Of a stretch of 64,000 nucleotides of DNA, positions 11,791 through 24,499 are shown piece after piece (the stretch's first letter is position 1; the number at the start of each line of letters is the position of its first letter). The translations under genes were made by a program, and so were the position numbers. Under the pieces are notes generated by a model. It did not search any database and was not told the origin of the DNA. It saw nothing but the letters and a program-made list of their open reading frames with translations. The stretch lies in the NCBI RefSeq assembly GCF_964340395.1, contig NC_135571.1, positions 6,556,453-6,620,452 of the forward strand, written 5' to 3'. The stretch is from Glandiceps talaboti (Eukaryota; Hemichordata; Enteropneusta; Spengelidae).

Positions 11791-12495
11791 TGACAAAATG
11801 CTCTTATACAAAATATTACCTATTACATGTAGTGTAAGTCATTCTCATAATAATGGCAAAAGAAACTCTGCAATTCGCCAGTTGGCATTTTCATCCCATT
11901 CACTCTACATATGTATGCTACCTTTCCTGTACTCTATAAAATTTATAACTCCAAAGTCCTCTCTCTTGGGCTTTATATGAATACATACAATATTGATTTT
12001 TCAATCACTTTGAGGTGTTTTGCTTCTCTTCTCTTTTGCACTCAAGAAATGCAGGCCAAGCTTACCTTTAACAGAGGCATAGACTGTTGCCTTGCACCTT
12101 TAACCCATGAGACCACTTATTCTACACAGAGATTGATGACATAGTACACAATATCATGGCTTGACAACAGAATACACAGATACTGATGACATAATTCAAT
12201 ATATGGAGACAAGTACTGCTTACAGAATACTCTAGCTTGGGGCTATCATTCCAATGACAAATGAGGGTCCCAGCTTCTCTTAAAATCCTTTCTGAACACA
12301 GTTTATTCTAGATAAGTACAGTATCTAGTTTTGATAACTACTGGGTTCTCATCATTCTTACATAGTTCAATGAATCTAAGATCAATCACTCCCCTATTGA
12401 ACTGTACGCTGTGCATACTACATGTGGTTATCATCTAATACACACTTGAGAACAGCCAAATTTTAGTAATTATCACAAGGAGAACAGATACAATG
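11791..12495. other. Non-coding, no clear feature
   Basis: Faint relics of the preceding unit (TGATGACATA) reach about 12190; otherwise nothing is seen. Confidence 0.4.
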
Positions 12496-12684
12496 ACATT
12501 TCTGTGATCAGAACGTTGTTCCTCATCAGTGGCGACAATTAAAATTAGCTATGAAGGTGCCAAGAAATCTTTTTTTTGTGAGAACATTTGAGTACACGAT
12601 AAGGAGAAGATTTCCTGGCACCTACAAAGACAGTTTAAATTGCAAACTACTGATAAGGCAATGTTCTGATCAATCAAAGTAATT
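12496..12684. mobile_element. Foldback element
   Basis: Arms 12500-12570 and 12606-12682 pair imperfectly; blocks TGATCAGAAC and AGGTGCCA(A/G)GAAATCT recur in inverted order. Confidence 0.7.
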
Positions 12685-12880
12685 TATTCTACAACGATAC
12701 ACGTACTGGTTGTATTGATCAGCAAGAATGGGTTATTACTCCCAAAGTGACAGGGTGCAGATGTCAATAACAGTTACTGCCATTAAATGTTCATCATTTT
12801 AACCCATTATCTTTATCTTGACATTTGTCATTCCCTTGGGTCAATCAATCTTGACCTTTATATTGGGTAAGATCAAAAGG

Positions 12881-12990
12881 AGCTGAAATCAGTCATGATG
12901 GTTTAGCTGAAATCAGTCACGATGGTTTAGCTGAAATCAGTCATGATGGTTTAGCTGAAATCAGTCACGATGGTTTAGCTGAAATCTGTC
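12881..12990. repeat. 24-bp tandem repeat, about 5 copies
   Basis: AGCTGAAATCAGTCAYGATG plus GTTT. Copies alternate CATG and CACG, giving a 48-bp higher-order unit. Confidence 0.95.
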
Positions 12991-13276
12991 ACTATCATAT
13001 GTGAAGGACTAAATGCTACAACACTATTTCCACTATCCTAACAGACATTTTGATTTTTTGAATTTTTGCTCCATCCAACAAATTTTTTTGTTATTTTTAA
13101 CTGACTGACCGAACCATTATTTTTAAGTTGTTACAATTAGAAGCACAAAATTCAATATGAGCACCCTTAACTCAAATACAAAAGACTACATAAACATAGA
13201 GACAATTTTAAAAAACCTGCTTATCAAAATGTTCCTTGCATGCAGGCAATACAAATTTGGGTTCTGTTATCAAAAG

Positions 13277-13646
13277 TGGATTTAATCTAGTTCCTATATG
13301 ATATGTGTTACGATTACTGCAATCATCTCCACTTACTATGTATAGTCAAAGTTGTTACTCTAGCACAGAAATCTGTGCTATCCTAACATGTATATTAACG
13401 TGATGCCGTTATCATGTCCCTACATGATTTTAGTTAAAACAACAGTACTAATTGAATATTAATGAGTACTTGTCTAAAGGAACTGCCTGACAATTTGTGA
13501 TGGATTGTTAGTGACATGCGCCATTTACCTTTTGCCCAGCATGGGGTTTAGCTAATCAGTAAAATGTTTGACTTTGACTAGAGGTAGTGATTCAAGATGA
13601 TCGAAGTAATCGTAACTTGTATCGTATAGGAACTAGACTGAATTGG
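13277..13646. mobile_element. Foldback element
   Basis: Arms about 13277-13355 and 13565-13646. Inverted blocks: CTAGTTCCTATA, GTTACGATTACT, AGTCAAAGT. Confidence 0.7.
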
Positions 13647-13649
13647 TTT

Positions 13650-15265
13650 AAACTATCGATGATAAATTATGCAAATGTTAAAATGATAAAAATAAGAATA
13701 AACCCTGGAAGTTAATGAGGAAATGTTAATTATGCATAAAAAAATACTGATGAAGTACGCTATCATGTTACTAATCTGTATAGTTGATCTTTATATGTTT
13801 ATATAGGCTTAAGATAACATGAATTATTATCTTTGAATTATATACCGACTTTAAACATTGTGATATAAGTTAGTATCAAAGTTTTCCATGGGGCATTGAC
13901 CACTACATAGTGGAGCTAAATTTAGAAATATTCGAAATACTACACCCGTTGAGAATTTTAAACAAGTTTCTGCATGACAGGTGATAGCTTTAAAAGAACT
14001 TCAACAACCCTTTGACAGTAATGCGGTACTCTAGAGACTATCTGTAGGCATTTGAATTATAGCTGAAAATTTCTTTGAACATCGTACTTGTGCAGACATA
14101 TGGAATTCAGACACTCAAATACACTGGTCCTACAGTGCCGTGCTCACATGAAGGAGGAAGGGGGTTATTACTAATAAGGAAGACTTGACACATCATCATT
14201 TTCTAAATAACATGTACATCGTATATCAAATTAACCATTAGGTCTATACTTTTGACTCACACATACATAGAACCGGTGTACATGTAATCATTCATAGTGC
14301 CATGTGTGTGTGTATGTATGTATGTATGTATGTATGTATGTATGTATGTGTGTGTGTGATGTGAAGGAATGATAATGGTATGTACAAACATATAAATGGA
14401 CACACAGAATTGGAAATAAATATAACTACTAGAAATTATTGGTCCTATATATGGGCAGTGGAGGGGTGAGGGTGGGGGTTGTATTTGGGCATTAGCAATT
14501 CCAATTAATCCTTTTTTCAAATGTAAAACACCAAAACAATACACTTACTAAATATTTGCACTGACTTCACTCAAAGTTTTCCAGGAAAAATGTACACAAA
14601 CATCTATATGTCAAACTGTATGTAAGAATATCTGATCCTGTCCAGAAGGGGTATGAAGTACTTAAGCGGATTGATTATAAAACTACAACACTGATACATG
14701 TTTGTTTATATTTCCTGAACTTAGCAAATCTGCTAAGAATACAGAATAAGCTTCTATAATTCAATAAATGTTTAATAAATCAAATTCATCATTTTCCTGA
14801 ACACAAACTTTGAAATTTTGGGGAAGAGCATAATTTAATTTGGTGACCTTTGGAACCATATGATATAAAAGCAAGATTCATGAATTTCAACGAATTTTAC
14901 AAACTTTAACAGAATATTTGTCAAAAGTTATAAATAAGATAATGTGTACTACCAGAAAAGTACACTACATGTATCATTTTTCTGTGGAACTAAGAAACAA
15001 TAATTATGATTCTTAATAAAAAATTTGAAAAAATATTTTTGACTCCCTTGGAGAGGTACCGGTAATTGCACTATCATTATTACATGACATCAAATGTATT
15101 GTAACATTCATTCATATAAAGTTATAGTTCTGTCAAACGCAATTCAGATTAAATACGGAAAATTCCAATTGCCCAGCAGAAAAGGGTTTTACACTGTCAA
15201 TAAATAAAGTTATGAACTTTATGAATATTTTCCATGTTGTGTGATATTTGACTCATTATTATTGT
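13650..15265. other. Non-coding AT-rich stretch with one (TATG)n tract
   Basis: A (TATG)n microsatellite lies at about 14304-14358. No exon or named element is seen elsewhere. Confidence 0.5.
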
Positions 15266-17275
15266 TTGTATTTACTATTCTTGTTAAAAACACCCACTGT
15301 CACCATCTAAATTAGTCATCATCTCAGTTAGTCACCATAACATGTTTCTGTTAATTCATGCTTAATATCTAAGTTAGACAGCATGTATTAATTACGCTTA
15401 CGTGTAACACTGTGTACGACATTCCTTGCCCTAATATGGTGTGTCTTTGATGAAGACGTACTTAACAGTACTTCGCGTAAACTTTTAACTTTAATATTTC
15501 ATTAACAATATTGAAAAGGTTGCTTGTTTTTTCAACTTCCCTGGAGAGATGACTAAATTATCGCCATTACAGTACCTCAAATGTTGTTGTAGCAATCATG
15601 AATATAAATTATAAATTAATGTGAGAGTAACATTTGATGTATTAGAATGACAAAAATTAATGATATAAAGTGGGCTTCCTGTCATTATCATTAGCTGTTG
15701 TTTTCAGTATTCTTGTGCAAAATACCCAAGGGAAACCACCTTCACAAGTCGACAGTTGTGTGTTTCCACTCAGCTCTGCTAGACCACATATATTCATTAT
15801 TACGTGTACCAGCGATTACTTGCATAGGTGTGCACACATGCTAGTGGTATTTGCAGTGCAATTCTGAAAACATTATTGCATGCCTGTATGCAAATAATAA
15901 GAAAATGGACATGATCATCCTTGTGCATGAAAACACATGATCGCATGGTATGGAACTTTCCCCGTGATGTGAGTTCCGGTGTGGGTACTCTGGAGATATT
16001 TGCACTTGTGCTTGCTGTGTTTTCTGCTGCACTTTCACTTGATCGCTACACTTGTGAAAGTCCAGCTGCAGAATTGCAAGCACTTGTACAAATACAATGT
16101 ATCCTGCGTAAGCTACACATGCACTCACACACCATTGGGTTCTGTCATATTATTCTCTGCTAACAAGCTGTTTTTACCCAGACTTTATTCAGTATTCTTG
16201 TTCCACCAAATAATTGAGTCATCATGTTTCGCTCAACTTATACTCAGCTCATGATCAGCTCACTAGCATACACTCATTCATATATACATTTACATTTGGT
16301 TAGCCCTCTTTTTACCAACTTTATTGTTTGTTCAATATTCTTGTCAAAACACTCAAGGATAACGCCATCTAAATTAGTCAGCATACGTTTCCCTTAACTC
16401 ATGCTTAGCTCAGCTCAACTGGACAGCATATGTTCATAGTTTTATTTACTAATTTAAAATTATAACAAGTTGTATTAGTCTATACATAACTGACATATAC
16501 ATAATTATATTTAATGTTTGTGGTTCTATTTTTTGGCCATGAATTATGTAGTTTTCTTATGTAGTTTTGTGCCAAATACTCTATAAATAGACTCTAAAGT
16601 GTGTGTGTGTATATATATATATATATAAATTCTTTCATTACACCAAAAAATTAAATAAATTAAAATTGTAAATTAAGGTAATTTTCAAAAATGAATAATA
16701 ACAATAGTTCATAAAATGATTTTTCTAGCATTATGATAAACTTTATTGTTTGCAGCGTGATGTTTCGATCCATCTAGACTGTAAGATACATTGTGACGTT
16801 TCGCCCTCACCGCCCTCAGTAAGATACGTCGTGACGTTTCGCCCTCACCGGCCTCCTCTCACATAGGGGTTGCCTGATGTTTGAGGGTGCCCTGTCACGG
16901 CGTACCTTACAGACTACTACAGACCTTGATCATGCAATGATTTAATTTTTCAGTGTTGATGTCTCTCTCTGGACTGGTGGAATAATATGTCCGTAAATTG
17001 ACTAATTAAGTCATTGCGTGACCAAGTTCCATAGTACATGTAGATGGAATTAAATATCGCATTTGTTTTCAATTTACAATTCCAAATTAACTATATTTTA
17101 CTGTCCTATTGATTCTTGGAACCATGAACCATTTTCCACTGTTATTGCTTACATTCAGCCTCTTGTAAAAAACTTGGTATTGTAACCACCTAAAACAAGT
17201 CAGTATTTACATATTTCTCCTAACTGTTATTCACCTCTGCTAGACATCATGGCATTTATTCATACATATTGCACT
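15266..17275. repeat. Cluster of degenerate repeats of about 110 bp
   Basis: Related segments at about 15277-15390, 15700-15805, 16155-16285, 16328-16440 and 17155-17270 share TATTCTTGT, AAACACCCA-like, CCATCTAAATTAGTCA and TTCATGCTTA blocks in one order. Between them lie a GT/AT microsatellite (16598-16628) and the element at 16770-16920. Confidence 0.6.
16770..16920 (-). repeat. Dispersed repeat with GTATCTTAC/GTAAGGTAC ends
   Basis: Minus-strand order: GTAAGGTACGCCGTGACAGG, GCACCCTCAAACATC, AACCCCT, GTGAGGGC, GTATCTTAC. Related copies lie at 29790-29895 and 63846-63945 on the plus strand. This copy has an internal duplication of GTGACGTTTCGCCCTCACCG. Confidence 0.65.
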
Positions 17276-17838
17276 TTACTAACACTACTGTCATCACCTA
17301 TTTTCAAGGTAACAGACATCTAACTGCTCATATAAGTACTGCCAGAGGACATATTTTGTAAAATACATGATGTTTCATATCACGTCTGCATCCCAAGCGT
17401 ATAATATTACGTATTAGTGACGCCAGTGTTTATGTCTTTCAGGTACTTATAAACTGTGGTTTGTTTCCCTGATTAAGTTTTGATTGGCCTTTAGGAGAGA
17501 CTACATAGTCATAAGGTTTACTCCTAATCACGTTATATATATACCTACCATATACGTTTACACAATTTGAAGTTATTTCCTTTCCCCCCAAGATCAGCTC
17601 AGAGGAATAAAATAATCTCATTTGAATTTACTTCTTGTCGGGCTGATTAATTCTTTGTACCACAAAACAATGTTTACTCTCTTCTGGCAGTAAGACATTC
17701 TACTACTGTCCGCTAAGGGCCTTCAGTTGATATTACTGGATGTTACATAATTGACACTTTTTGTATTCTATGATGGTACATGTTACCAAGTATCGTATTC
17801 ATCCAAGAGCTAATTATTAAAGTCACTCAGTGGCTTGT

Positions 17839-18098
17839 AGACTGTCGACAGTCGTTCGTGCCTTTTTTGCTACGTTTCATCTAAATCAAAGTCGTCGCCC
17901 TGCTCCGTAGCACTGAATACTAATGCGTACAGATAGGAACTGTGATTGCAAAGGCATGAACTGTGAATGCCGAAGGCTCAGGCCTCCTGCACTCGCTGAT
18001 CAGTAAGCGGTTACAGTATTGCTCCAGATCGGAGCGAGGCAATGACTTTAGTTTTAGATAAAACGTAGCAAAACGGCACGAACGACTGTCGACAGTCT
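17839..18098. mobile_element. 260-bp MITE with 45-bp TIRs
   Basis: Ends read AGACTGTCGACAGTCGTTCG inward with only a few mismatches over about 45 bp. CAGTGGCTTG flanks both sides (17828-17837 and 18099-18108), a 10-bp target duplication with one extra base on the left. TIR length and duplication size fit a Mutator-like origin (inference). Confidence 0.8.
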
Positions 18099-18394
18099 CA
18101 GTGGCTTGCTGTCGCCATAAACTTTTAAAGGGAGAAACTGTGTGCTAAGCTGGCATAGGACAACTTTTCTAAAGTTGCACTAGCTGTAACTAGGATATTT
18201 TTTCATCAAGTAACCAAATATATAATTATTCACTAAAATGATTGTTCAGTTACTGATAAAAAGGCATCGTAGCTGATTGTGGTCAATATTATCTGTGGGT
18301 GGTGAAGCGACAGATTTAAATCTTGAGCAAAAGCTTGGTTTTTGAGTCTGTCACCATGTTAAAACCGAGCTCGTTTGTAACTGTGGTATAGTTT

Positions 18395-18570
18395 TTCGAT
18401 CAGACAACTACAATTTAATCTATGCACTGAAAATTGTTAAAATACCAATAAGTAGATATTGTACATGTTTATCAGTGGTTGATATTATCCATTTCAGTAT
18501 CGCAATAACGGGTTTCAATCTCGAAGCTTTAACAATTCTATATTTCGGTGCAGACCAAGAAATCACTTTG
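18395..18570. repeat. Fragment of a dispersed repeat also at 22960-23560 and 43970-44345
   Basis: Shares CACTGAAAATTGTTAAAATA and the following CCAATA-AGTAGATA, with a hairpin-forming AAATCA block further on. Confidence 0.6.
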
Positions 18571-18579
18571 ATTTGATTT

Positions 18580-18642
18580 ATCATCAATCAATCAATCAAT
18601 CAATCTGTCAGTCAGTCAGTCAGTCAGTCAGTCAGTTAGTCT

Positions 18643-18675
<33 letters not shown>

Positions 18676-18760
18676 CGAATTTATAAAGTGCCATTTTCCA
18701 CTATGATACAGTTCAGAGGCACTGTACAGTTAGAATGCTCTGGAGAATAGATCATGTATG
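18580..18760 (-). mobile_element. LINE 3' end with (ATTG)n tail
   Basis: Minus strand: ACTGTACAGTGCCTCTGAAC, a TTTATAAATTCG block, then (ATTG)n/(ACTG)n. The same 3' end, AGTTCAGAGGCACTGTACAG on the plus strand, flanks the reverse transcriptase relic at 38406-38714. Confidence 0.65.
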
Positions 18761-19299
18761 CAGCTACAAAAATTTTCCTAATAAACTGAACAAATACAAA
18801 TTATTTAATAACTATTGAAATAGCAGAGATATGTATTGTACTTGGCATTTAATACAGTCTGACGTTGTAAAAAAATAATTAAAATACAATACTATAGACA
18901 TATTGTTAATGATGCAAATGCCACAGGAGATCAAGCGACTGTTTTTCTTCCCATTGAAATTCTCTGGAATCAATTCCAACAGGAGGGAGCTAATTAAATA
19001 CATTGTGGAATTATCAAAAATTGAATGAAACACCCTTTGTCTACTAGAAGTCAGATGAAAATCTTGACACATATCACAATCCTCCACAAAATACGACACA
19101 ACAACACAGGGCATAAATCCAGACTACTACAATGTTAACCCCCAAAGTCAATAAATGTAAAAAATCAATGTCAAAGATTACAAGGTACAAGACAAAACTT
19201 TGGTGGACTTGTTGTGGGAGGAGAGATAGATTTTACAAGCAAGCTCTTTTTTTGTTCTGACTATATTTCACATCAAAAGAAACAAACAATCACAAGTTT

Positions 19300-19394
19300 A
19301 AATCATGGTATACATGAGCTGACGATGACCGCACTAGACAGGGATGCTTGGAAAGAATTCGTTTCCCAGACCACCATGGGACGGCTGACATGAG
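19300..19394 (+). pseudogene. Possible C-terminal relic of a LINE reverse transcriptase
   Basis: The frame reads ELTMTALDRDAWKEFVSQTT and ends MGRLT-stop. The pattern A-x-DR-x-x-W-x-x-x-V close to a stop is typical of the C-terminus of RT-containing LINE proteins. Only about 30 codons remain. Confidence 0.4.
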
Positions 19395-19974
19395 GGAGGG
19401 GTGGGGGGTTTGACATCCTAATCGACTGAAGAGAGAGTAGTACACAACAAAATCGAGTTGAGTCGTAAGCGTTTCTGTTTCCATCTTGAAAAATGGCCAA
19501 TGTACATGTACAATGTATGCCATGTTGAATAGCACCCAAAGTATGCCATGTTGAATAGCACCCTGGTTATAATGAAATATTGAGATAACAAACTGAATTC
19601 CCTAGTCCCAAGCTGCATGTATTCGTACTATAAACAAGTTTTGACTGTACCTGTATTTACTACTCTTACATGTAAGATATATATTGTTGATGTTTTATAA
19701 CATTTTATGACCCTATGGAACAGAACAACGGAAATCCTTTAAGTCAGAACAGTTTTTAGTTTCCAGTACATTCATCAATAAATTTGTTTGTGGACCCTTG
19801 CTAAAAGAACTTTTGAACTCAAGAAGCTTTCTGAAGAATTTTACAAATTAAAATTTACTTATTAGATTTATTTATCCATTTACTTGTTTATTTATTCATG
19901 TCAATTAAAATTGGTAGTTCTTTCAAACACAATGAGATTCTCTCATTAGGGACCTTCTAGTTTTATATACCATT

Positions 19975-20236
<262 letters not shown>

Positions 20237-20238
20237 CT

Positions 20239-20246
20239 GTACTCTA

Positions 20247-20309
<63 letters not shown>
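20239..20309. repeat. (TC)n microsatellite
   Basis: Follows the TATC array directly, after a short ACTCTACTC bridge. Confidence 0.95.
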
Positions 20310-20311
<2 letters not shown>

Positions 20312-20354
20312 ATATTGTAATTAAATTTCTTACATGTTACATACCATAAAGCAA

Positions 20355-20760
20355 TTATACTAAGGATCATCCAAGACAACAGATCAAAACCTCCATCAGT
20401 ATTCTTTACCCAGTTGAACTACGCTAAGTATATTATAAACTCTGTAACTCAATTTCTGGTGATATATTCTACATATCAATTGTACTATGATCATTGACAA
20501 GGACGGATCAGAAGCTAATCAATATTCTTTGAACGGTGTATACAATACAAACTTTGTAATTCAATTTCAGAATCATACATTATACATACTACTTATACTG
20601 TAGATCAAGACAGATCGGAAGCTCAATGTACAAAGAACTATGTTGATTCAAGTTTGTACATTTCAATAACTTTAACTTTGTAAATTAAATTTTAGTAATG
20701 GAGTTACATTTTATATACATGGCTCCCATTCTAACAGACATTCACAGCAATTCAATGTAC
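20355..20760. repeat. Three diverged copies of a 135-140-bp tandem repeat
   Basis: Blocks AAGACAGATC-GAAGCT, CTTTGTAA-TCAATTT and TACATAC recur in order. Confidence 0.5.
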
Positions 20761-20917
20761 ATCAGTATTTCTAAGATAGCTGTAAATATGTTATTTGTCA
20801 TTTCTCTGAACCTGGATTGATTAAAACATTTGGTGTAAGTTATATTTACTGCATTGAACATGTTGTACAGAGTACTTGTAATTCTTTTTCTGTGAGTATA
20901 CATTCACACACATACAC

Positions 20918-21395
20918 AAGTAAAATGCATACATATATATATAACACACATATACAATACATACATACATACATACATACATACAGTACATACATACATA
21001 CATACATACATATACATAATACATACATACATACATACATACATATACATAATACATATACACACACGCATGCTTACATATGTACCTACATACATGTATA
21101 TACATACATACGTAGTACATTTGTACATACAGTACATGTCATACACATGTACATATGTATACACATACATAATACAGACATACATATATGTACACATATG
21201 TACATGTACATGTATGCACACATGTATACATGACACTGTGTATGTGTGTATGTACATACGTGCATACATTTATATGACGTAGTACATACAGTACATACAT
21301 ATAATATATACATGATACGGTACATACATGTGTATGTACGCACATACATACATACATACATACACGCATACATACATACATACATACATACACAG
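20918..21395. repeat. (ACAT)n-type microsatellite, interrupted
   Basis: Tracts of CATA mixed with TACATGTA and TATACA. Overlapping open frames on both strands (IHTY, MYVC) are artefacts. Confidence 0.95.
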
Positions 21396-21399
21396 AGTA

Positions 21400-22554
21400 A
21401 TGTAACATCATCACTATTTCCAATTCTGTGCAAGTTGTCTCCATTAGAGCTCAAGTCTTACAAAGTGGTTATTCAACTCAAGAAATAATATATAATATAC
21501 AACAAGATGTTTTTCAATTTGCGTACTAACCATCCCAAAGCACTCATGATAAAGGAGACATAAATGAGAAATCAAGAGACCGTAAAGATATAAAGTGACA
21601 GAGAGAGAGCAATAAAAATGGTCTATAGAAGTATATTGTAAATAATGTAAATCAATACTGACGGTAGGATAAATAAATTGTTTACATACATTGATGATAA
21701 ATGAATTTTACTGTCACTGCTTAAAATAGAATGATGCATTACACAATGTATGTACATGAACTGACAACGTTAGGCAGTATTCTCCATTGAATTTTTTCGC
21801 CAAAAGGCTTTAGAAATATGCACCATTGTGGGCACAGTTCGGATTAGATTGAATGTAGGTGTGAGGAACAGTTTCCTGGCTCTGCTATGGAAAAGTTTGG
21901 TTCAACACAGTAATGATTAACATAGTCCTTCACCTTATGTTATTTCTTTATATAAATACGGTATACATGTAAGGGGACAATAGTCATTGAACGTTCAATA
22001 GCCATCTTCACTTTTAGCTTTTCTGAGTTGGATCTGTCTCAGTACTACAACTCTTGGCAATCATTCTGATCGAAGCCAGACATTTCTTTGTGGTTATTCA
22101 TCTGCCTCATAGCTACAGCTCCTCAACGATACATTCCGAGCCAAAAACGTTATTGTGTCCCAGGTTCTCATTTCAAGTGAAATGTAGTGTTTATAGCATT
22201 CCTATTGAGGTGAAAACAACTCAATCAAAAGTCTTTTGGGATTAAAAAAAGAAAATTCAATTCCTTTTATTCATTTTGAAGTGATTTTTATATCTCGTGG
22301 ATATTTTTTCTCAAGAAATCTTCACACGTAACAGATTTTTTGCAACACAACCTATTAGAAATGTGAGCTATTCACACCATCCCTATACACAAATCTTGAT
22401 TAGATTGAAATCAGTTCCCTTGTCTCTGATAAACCTGAATTGGTTGCCTACAGTGTATACTGATATATACTCATTAATCCTAACATTGATGTCAATTCCT
22501 ACTGGAAATATTACTGTGGTTCTAAAGTGAAATGGCACTTATAATAAACTTATA
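21400..22554. other. Non-coding, no clear feature
   Basis: Two open frames (22054-22245, 22297-22530) lack splice context, family resemblance or codon bias. Confidence 0.45.
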
Positions 22555-22700
22555 TTCATAAACTTTGAGTTCTGACCAGTCACTTCATAATTTCACATCA
22601 CATATAAAATTTGGTGTGATTAAGAGGAAACACCAAATTACATGTCAGTTACTTCATAGTGGTCCACTGTTGCCTCCACAAACCGTAATCTTTTCATCTG
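22555..22700. repeat. Half copy of the foldback family at 36427-36790
   Basis: Shares CACTTCATAATTTCACATCA and ACACCAAATTA with the left arm near 36490. Confidence 0.5.
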
Positions 22701-22959
22701 GAGCACTTTTGTAAAAACAATGAATTCCCTGCTCAGTAAGATGTTTCTGTGACATGATATTATCACATGACATATTGCTAAGACCACAAATTCAGGTTTG
22801 TATGGTTATGCGTTAATGTATACAAAATTGTCCCCAATTCAATTGCTTGAATGCCTAGCTATTAAGTACGAGTTCTGCCAATTACAATGATGTGTAAAGA
22901 GTTCTTCAGAATGACAAGTACCTTTTAACATTTTCAACACATGATGCGTAAAAGAGTAT

Positions 22960-23560
22960 CCCTGAAAAATGTGCATCATGTTAGTTGTAACTGGGGCATT
23001 TTTGTTTCAGTCACACAACCAACAATATATTCACTGAAAATTGTTAAAATATCAATAATATGGCACTTGCAAACCCGCCATGTTGAATATTGCATCATGG
23101 GAAAATGTGATAATATATACTAATCAAATAGTAACAATAAACAATAATATAACATTGTTTTTAACCACAAATGATCAATTCATAGTGGGAAGTTTATTTT
23201 ATCGGTAACTCCTGATTAGGTATTGCGATAACCACAGATAGTCCTTTATAGCATGCTCAGTTTGGATTGCAAGTTCCCTATTAGATGTTGTACATGTATT
23301 AGACTCATTAGAGGTAGAATATATTCATAAGTAGTGAAGTAACGGGTCGAAATCACAATTCATTGGGTTGCTGATTTTGGGGTACTGACCCAAAAAACAA
23401 TTTCATTGGATTAACAGTACCATGTTATGTGTACATACATCTACACAATTATGTTTACAATAGGCCACATACCATATGATTCACTTCTGTTCAGGGTATG
23501 CAATAGTACCAGTAAGGCATTACGTCTAAAAAAAGGTTTCAGTTGCAGCTAGTTTGGCTT
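22960..23560. repeat. Dispersed repeat copy (family of 43970-44345)
   Basis: Shared blocks: TCACTGAAAATTGTTAAAAT, GGGTACTGACCCAAAAAACA, TACAGTTGCAGCTAGT-like end. The centre can form a GGGTC/GACCC hairpin. Confidence 0.6.
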
Positions 23561-23564
23561 TAAC

Positions 23565-23700
23565 ATACCGGAGAAAGTACCTTCGTGGAGAAAAAGTACC
23601 CTCCAAAGCTATGCTACAAGTACCTTTTAATGTGCTGTAGAAAGTACCCTTCAAAACTATGCTACAAGTACTTAATGTGCTGTAGAAATATCCTTCAAAA
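23565..23700. repeat. Minisatellite, about 55 bp x 3
   Basis: Units with GAAAGTACC, TCCAAAGCTATGCTACAAGT and AATGTGCTGTA. Confidence 0.8.
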
Positions 23701-24202
23701 ATGTATAAACAAGGCAAAAGCTGTCAAGAGTCCTCTCCACTACAACGCTAATCAAAATGGATGACTTATATGGAGACCTATTTTTAGAATCTTTGCTCAG
23801 AAACAATTTAGAGATGAAGTAATTACTGACATCTTATCCATTTGTCTTCCAGGTATTGTCCCTGGGTGTTAATACTATCCATTCTTTATTCTATTTTTAC
23901 AACTTTCTCATTATTTCTCTTACCTCAATACCTTTTTACACGCAGTATGACGTCAAATTATAGAAATCGTGTTCAGATAGCAGGAGGTACATTGTAATTG
24001 ACAAGAACACATGGTTTGAATACCAAACATCTACTAATTACGATGAATATTCCTCGAATACTGAGGTGAAAAAAAAACTTTGCTGCCATTAGCGTGCAAA
24101 TTCTGAGATATACTTGAAAATGACATTGAGATATACATAAAAATGACATATACTTTGATGTATACATGGAAATGATCAAAATATTAGTTAATTATCCTAA
24201 TT

Positions 24203-24485
24203 GATATGCACAAATTTTAATCCCCAAGTTATCACATATTGCTTACAACTTAAGCATTATTTCCCAAGCAACTTTATGTTCATTAACCTAAGTGATATGG
24301 ATAAATATTTTAACCACAAAATTATAACAGATTGTTTATATCTTAAGCACTATGGTGTAAACAGGTCTATTTCACTAAATGCAAGCCTACTGAAACATTT
24401 CAGTCAGTGTGCAAAAAATATGCAAATTAACCTAATTAATATGCAAAACATTTTAACCCCCAAAATATCATGTATTGCTTATACC
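24203..24485. repeat. Three diverged copies of a short tandem repeat
   Basis: TTAACCTAA-TGATATG, AATTTTAA(T/C)CCCCAA and ATTGCTTA-A-CTTAAGCA blocks recur at 24203, 24275 and 24430. Confidence 0.6.
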
Positions 24486-24499
24486 TCAAATTTTCTATT

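Noticed and set aside
15670-15867. Frame that looks like a secreted peptide (LSLAVVFSILV then a Gly)
   Set aside because: It has no ATG at its start, lies in a degenerate repeat cluster, and has no splice or promoter context.
19303-19539. Minus-strand frame after a good acceptor (CTCTCTTCAG)
   Set aside because: The plus strand reads as a LINE RT C-terminus here, and no upstream partner exon was found.
20817-21454. Overlapping frames of 70-138 codons on both strands
   Set aside because: Low-complexity ACAT-type DNA is open in several frames by composition.
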